Shown here: positions 60,584 to 64,000 of the stretch, piece after piece | How positions within the stretch are numbered: position 1 is the stretch's first letter | How the letters are laid out: every line of letters starts with the position of its first letter | From: Lolliginicoccus suaedae | Lineage (GTDB): Bacteria > Actinomycetota > Actinomycetes > Mycobacteriales > Mycobacteriaceae | Direction: 5' to 3' | Assembly: GCF_008312885.1 (NCBI RefSeq) | Contig: NZ_VSSO01000001.1 | Span: 620,001 to 684,000, forward strand | DNA length: 64,000 nt | The notes under the pieces: generated by a model | What the model saw: only the letters and a program-made list of their open reading frames with translations | What the model was told of the DNA's origin: nothing | Databases searched by the model: none | Translations under genes and position numbers: made by a program

Positions 60584-61744
60584 TCAGGCCTTCTTGGCGG
60601 TCCCGCGGATGGCGGGGTGCAGCTCGAACATGAAGTTCATGCCCAGCCGGACCATGAGGCCGTGCAGGGTCAGCGCGATCGCGACGACCATGGCGGTCAC
60701 GATCAGCGGCGCTACCACCGCCACTACCGGCAGCGAGGTCACCGCGGAAGTCTTGATGAAGGCGTAGACCACGACCGCGATGAGCATGTCCATCATCACG
60801 TACACCGGCAGGGTGCGGGTGCCGATGCTCTGGAAGACGTTGCCCACCCGGGTGCCGACGAGCGCCGAGGCGACCAGCACTCCGAGCAGCAGGCCAACGG
60901 TGGTGACGATCAGCTTCAGCTCGGGCATCGCGAGGACATCGAGGACCATGATCGGCACGAACACTGCGGTGTAGGCGGCGAGGGCGGCAACCAGGCGCGG
61001 CCCGTTGGACAGGTGGCTGAACCGGACGATGATCGGCTTGGCGTGGATGGCGAGCAGGAAGTACACGAAGTAGGAGCCCAGGTTGCGCCAGCCGAAGCCC
61101 AGGTCATCGAAGAAGAAGTGCGAGCCGTAGGCCGAGACCGACAGCGCGATCGCGAACCCGAACTGCACCACCAGCGGCAGGCGGTAGATGGCCTTCGCGA
61201 CGATGGCGAAGAGCGCGAGGCCGTAGATGAACCACAGCGCGTTGCTCGGCGAGGTGAAGCCGGTGATCACCGACGTGAGCTTGGCGTAGCCCTTGTGCGA
61301 GACGTCGTCGGGGAGCAGGTTGTGCACCACGAAGAACATCAGCAGCCACACGGTGTAGAGGTAGAACAGGTGCGCGACGCGGCTTCGGAGCATCGTCGTC
61401 CACGTCATCTTCAGCATCCCCTGGGCAAACAGGCCCGAGGCGACGAAGAACAGCGGCATGCGGATCGGCTGGAGGAACCCGTTGATCGACGTCCAGAAGT
61501 CCGGAGCGAGATCGTTGCGGGTCAGCATGCCCACGGCATGGAGCAGCACGACGAGGGTGATGGTGAGGCCCTTGGCGAGATCGACCCACTCGACGCGCTG
61601 CTTGGCAGGCTTGGCGGGGGTCGGGGTGAGCTGCGCGGCGGCAGGGGCGGGCTGGGCCACGGGCATGTCGAGCAGGTGCTGGCGGTCCGCGGCAGCGATG
61701 GCCGAATCCGGTATCGAGCTCTGCGTTGGCGCGGTGGTCAGCAC
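60584..61744 (-). CDS. Acyltransferase-3 family membrane protein
   Basis: 386 residues, about ten membrane helices. The opening EWVDLAKGLTITLVVLLHAVG is the AT3 signature with the catalytic His, and MPLFFVASGLFAQGML follows. These enzymes O-acylate envelope sugars, peptidoglycan or mycolate-layer lipids. GTG 61744 has GGGAG six bases upstream. A palindrome at 61815-61840 lies upstream and may control it. Confidence 0.87.
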   Translation of the reverse strand: MLTTAPTQSSIPDSAIAAADRQHLLDMPVAQPAPAAAQLTPTPAKPAKQRVEWVDLAKGLTITLVVLLHAVGMLTRNDLAPDFWTSINGFLQPIRMPLFFVASGLFAQGMLKMTWTTMLRSRVAHLFYLYTVWLLMFFVVHNLLPDDVSHKGYAKLTSVITGFTSPSNALWFIYGLALFAIVAKAIYRLPLVVQFGFAIALSVSAYGSHFFFDDLGFGWRNLGSYFVYFLLAIHAKPIIVRFSHLSNGPRLVAALAAYTAVFVPIMVLDVLAMPELKLIVTTVGLLLGVLVASALVGTRVGNVFQSIGTRTLPVYVMMDMLIAVVVYAFIKTSAVTSLPVVAVVAPLIVTAMVVAIALTLHGLMVRLGMNFMFELHPAIRGTAKKA

Positions 61745-61814
61745 ATCAATCTCCCAGGGTGCGGAATTCGTGGATACTGCGTCACCGGCCCCGTTGTTCG
61801 CGGCATTGCGACGC

Positions 61815-61840
61815 CTTTACCTTGATAAATAACGGTAAAG
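61815..61840. promoter_or_regulatory. A/T-rich palindrome upstream of the acyltransferase gene
   Basis: CTTTACC (61815-61821) and GGTAAAG (61834-61840) around 12 A/T-rich bases, 71 bases upstream of GTG 61744. Candidate operator or promoter element. Confidence 0.45.
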
Positions 61841-61900
61841 TAACGACAACCTGGGGGATAGATATGTGCAACCCAGGTCACATGAGTGCTCGATCACAGC

Positions 61901-61941
61901 GCACCCGGCGCGGGGAGGGCATTCCTCCCCGCGCCGGGTGC
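61901..61941 (-). terminator. Strong hairpin terminator of the AhpD-like gene
   Basis: 18-bp perfect arms starting GCACCCGGCGCGGGGAGG, with a five-base loop, 26 bases past the stop of the AhpD-like gene on the minus strand. Confidence 0.8.
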
Positions 61942-61966
61942 TGCAATACCAGGAAAGGCCGGGCGC

Positions 61967-62503
61967 TCAGGGCTCCACGACGGGGAAATCGATCTCCGTG
62001 CCAAGGGTGTTGTTGACGATATTCGTCAACAGGTTCAGCCCAACATGACCGAGCACCTCCGCGAGCTCGGCATCCGAGGCACCCGCCGCACGCGCCGCCG
62101 CGATCTCCTCCGCATCGACCATGCCGCGCTTCTCGTTCGCGGCCCGGGCGAGCACGAGGAGCGCCGCCGTGCGCGGATCATCCGCCTCGGCCTTGCGCGC
62201 CGCCGCGAGCTGATCCGCCGACAACCCCGCGCCCTTCTCCCCCAGGTACGTGTGCGCCGACAAGCAATAGCCGCAGCCATTGGACTGCGCGATCGTGATG
62301 GCCAGGCGCTCGCGCGTCGCCCGCGGGAGAACCCCTGTGTCCAGCGCGCTCGCGAGGCCGACATAGCCCTTGAGCAGCGCCGGGCTGTGCACCATCACCC
62401 GCGCCAGGTTCGGGATGGCCCCGAACGTCTTCTCCGCCAGCTTCAGCGCCTCGGCCTGCGCCTCGGTCGCCTCCGCATCGGTGATCAACGGCAAAACACT
62501 CAT
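61967..62503 (-). CDS. Carboxymuconolactone decarboxylase/AhpD-like protein
   Basis: 178 residues. The CMD-fold redox motif SNGCGYCLSAHTYLG (CxxC then His) is intact, and the helical surround (NLARVMVHSPALLKGY) matches AhpD-like peroxidase-associated proteins. Likely a thiol-dependent antioxidant enzyme in the cytoplasm. ATG 62503 has GAGGAG eight bases upstream. Divergent from the ECF sigma factor gene. Confidence 0.9.
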   Translation of the reverse strand: MSVLPLITDAEATEAQAEALKLAEKTFGAIPNLARVMVHSPALLKGYVGLASALDTGVLPRATRERLAITIAQSNGCGYCLSAHTYLGEKGAGLSADQLAAARKAEADDPRTAALLVLARAANEKRGMVDAEEIAAARAAGASDAELAEVLGHVGLNLLTNIVNNTLGTEIDFPVVEP

Positions 62504-62642
62504 CTCGCACGCTCCTCGTTCTCGTTGTCCCGGGCACGGGCACGCAACCGTGGTGCCGGTGGCGGTTAGCGGCGCGCAGTCACGCGCCATGGTGTAGACA
62601 TACGGGCATGCCCCGGCGTTACACACCCCTCGCGCGCGGAGC

Positions 62643-63290
62643 ATGGGCAGCGCGATGAGCACCGTGGACGACGACCGCTGGGCCACCGACGCCGAACTGC
62701 TCGCCGCCCTGCGCGCCGGTGACACCAGCGCCTTCACCGCTCTCGTCGATGCGCTCCATGCACCCCTAGTGCGCCTAGCCCGCGTGTACGTCACGCCCGC
62801 GCTCGCCGAGGATGCCGTGCAGGACACGTGGGTGAACGTGATCCGCGGCCTCCACCGGTTCGAGGGCCGTTCCTCGCTGAAGACCTGGATCTACCGCATC
62901 ATGCTCAACCGGGTCCGCACCCTCGCCACCCGGGAGGGACGCATGATCCCGTTCGCCACGGCAGGCCCCGAGGTCGATGCCCGGCCCTCCGTCGATCCCG
63001 CCCAGCTCGACGGCTCCGAGCACGGGCCCCACTACTGGCCCGATGCCCCGCCCCGGTGGGACCTGCTGCCCGAGCAGCACCTGATGTCGCGCGAGGTGCT
63101 CGATGTCGTCGCCAAGGCGCTCGCCACGCTCCCCGCCAGCCAGCGAGAGGTCGTCGTCATGCGTGACATCGAGGGATGGACCAGCGCGGAGACCTGCGAG
63201 TCGCTCGGAATATCGGGGGCCAACCAGCGCGTTCTGCTGCATCGAGGACGTGCCGCGATCCGCACGGCACTGGAGGTGTATCTCTCGTGA
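62643..63290 (+). CDS. ECF RNA polymerase sigma factor
   Basis: 215 residues. Region 2 at about 25-95: AFTALVDALHAPLVRLARVY, AEDAVQDTWVNVIRGLHRF and SSLKTWIYRIMLNRVRT. Region 4 at about 160-212: LATLPASQREVVVMRDIEGW, then SAETCESLGISGANQRVLLHR. It directs RNA polymerase to stress promoters and is held by the adjacent anti-sigma factor. Stop overlaps the anti-sigma start (GTGA). ATG 62643 follows CGGAGC; ATG 62655 is in frame. Confidence 0.9.
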   Translation: MGSAMSTVDDDRWATDAELLAALRAGDTSAFTALVDALHAPLVRLARVYVTPALAEDAVQDTWVNVIRGLHRFEGRSSLKTWIYRIMLNRVRTLATREGRMIPFATAGPEVDARPSVDPAQLDGSEHGPHYWPDAPPRWDLLPEQHLMSREVLDVVAKALATLPASQREVVVMRDIEGWTSAETCESLGISGANQRVLLHRGRAAIRTALEVYLS

Positions 63291-63634
63291 ACCATCGCCC
63301 CAGCGACGACCCGCACGGTGACCCTGATCCGTTCGTCGGCAATGCGCTGCGCATCAGCTGCGCCGATGCCATCGAGCTCGTCACCGGCTATCTCGACAGC
63401 AGCCTCGACGACGCCGACCTCCAGGCGTTCGAGGAGCACACCAGCCTGTGCGAGGCCTGCCAGGTCTATATCGACCAGGTGCGCCGCACCATCCGCATCA
63501 CCGCGGCCGAGCGCGACGCGAGCGTCGAGGTGCGCCCGCGCGACTTCCCCAGCCTGCTCGAGCTGTTCGCCCAGCAGCATCCGCGCGCTGGAGATGATTC
63601 AGCCAGCAGCGATCAGGACGGGTCCGCGCCCTGA
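63287..63634 (+). CDS. Zinc-finger anti-sigma factor
   Basis: 115 residues. The zf-HC2/ZAS motif is complete: SCADAIELVTGYLD supplies the first Cys, and EEHTSLCEACQVY the His-x3-Cys-x2-Cys. No membrane helix follows, so it is soluble and probably redox-sensitive like RsrA. GTG overlaps the sigma factor stop by four bases. Its 3' end overlaps the convergent hydrolase gene by 22 bases. Confidence 0.88.
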   Translation: MNHRPSDDPHGDPDPFVGNALRISCADAIELVTGYLDSSLDDADLQAFEEHTSLCEACQVYIDQVRRTIRITAAERDASVEVRPRDFPSLLELFAQQHPRAGDDSASSDQDGSAP

Positions 63635-64000
63635 TTCCCCGCGTCACCAGCCACGACGAGCAGGTGCGCCGCCAGCTCGCCGGGGCAGGCAAGGGCTGGC
63701 ATATGGCCCGAGGGCACCACGACAGGCTCGATGCCTAGCCGCTCCCGGCTCACGCGCTGCTGGAACGGAAGCGGGAACAAGCGATCATCCCGGCCCGCGA
63801 TCACCACCGTGTGCTGCGTCGGCCACTCCGGCCCCTCCCATGCGGAAGCGAAGGGGGTGCCCGACTGGTCACGGAAATGCGCGGCGGCCTGCTCAGTGAT
63901 GCGCGGATCCACATCATGGAAGAACGTGTCGAGCGAATCCATCGCCGCGTGCGGGTCCCGCCCCTGTTCCCTCGCGTACTGGGCCTGTGCTTCCTCCTGC
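63613..64000 (-). CDS. Alpha/beta hydrolase, C-terminal part (5' end beyond window)
   Basis: About 128 codons are visible. The frame stays open to the window edge, so the N-terminus with the nucleophile is missing. The visible part has WPTQHTVVIAGRDDRLFPL with the catalytic Asp, and VVVPSGHMPALACPGELAAHL with the catalytic His. The pattern of short lid helices before this (FFHDVDPRITEQAAAHF) suits small serine esterases/hydrolases. Confidence 0.8.
   Translation of the reverse strand, partial: QEEAQAQYAREQGRDPHAAMDSLDTFFHDVDPRITEQAAAHFRDQSGTPFASAWEGPEWPTQHTVVIAGRDDRLFPLPFQQRVSRERLGIEPVVVPSGHMPALACPGELAAHLLVVAGDAGNQGADPS

Noticed and set aside
1-64000. CRISPR arrays, tRNA or rRNA genes, transposases, integrases
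   Set aside because: No regularly spaced repeats, no tRNA T-loop/acceptor patterns in intergenic DNA and no transposase or integrase motifs were seen.

Overview
The window is high-GC actinobacterial DNA, most likely from a mycolate-containing member of the Mycobacteriales/Corynebacteriales (Dietzia, Gordonia or Tsukamurella would all fit). Supporting markers are a mycothiol-dependent isomerase-type enzyme, an LGFP-repeat lipoprotein, a septum-formation-family lipoprotein, an RqlH-type RecQ-like helicase, an Rv0909-like small protein, a CYP153 alkane hydroxylase and many GTG starts. No rRNA, tRNA, CRISPR array, transposase or phage gene was seen. It reads as ordinary chromosome with several accessory insertions.

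Layout. 1-9.5 kb: partial FAD/Fe-S oxidase, potassium-channel-like protein, LtrA, MDMPI-type enzyme, DM13 protein, NRDE/TANGO2 protein, ADP-ribosylglycohydrolase, secreted proteins. 9.5-12.2 kb: HAD 5'-nucleotidase, a tiny DUF2892 gene with a CsoR/CstR-type operator lying between two near-identical 89-bp repeats, and an LGFP lipoprotein. 12.4-18.5 kb: proline module (PutP, LysR regulator, bifunctional PutA). 18.7-22.1 kb: amidohydrolase, TetR regulator and alpha/beta hydrolase operon behind a large palindrome. 22.3-25.5 kb: a two-gene operon of an ATP-grasp ligase and an uncharacterised protein with a papain/transglutaminase-like Cys-His-Asn signature. 25.8-30.5 kb: RqlH helicase, divergent MBL/TetR pair, DUF3048 lipoprotein. 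30.7-37.5 kb: SLC13 transporter, GMC oxidoreductase and aldehyde dehydrogenase divergent from a BCCT transporter (possible choline-to-betaine module).

37.5-43.7 kb: small conserved proteins, then a ferredoxin, CYP153 and ferredoxin reductase cassette. The cassette is bracketed by the 3' end of a uracil-DNA glycosylase gene: an intact gene on one side and a ~70-bp remnant with preserved reading on the other. This looks like the scar of its acquisition. 43.8-51.1 kb: Rv0909-like protein, phytase-like lipoprotein, RNB ribonuclease, O-methyltransferase, phospholipase-D-like protein. 51.1-59.6 kb: a cell-envelope/sugar cluster of an epimerase with an inserted zinc ribbon, a two-component system, a GT-C-like membrane protein, GT2, DUF2064 transferase, methyltransferase, membrane-anchored molybdopterin oxidoreductase and a PH-domain protein. 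60-64 kb: secreted protein, acyltransferase-3, AhpD-like protein, ECF sigma/anti-sigma pair and a partial hydrolase.

Two global observations. Seven genes have a TANNNT box 6-8 nt before the start codon and no Shine-Dalgarno sequence, the pattern of leaderless transcripts. Intergenic DNA carries at least three families of palindromic repeats, each present twice.
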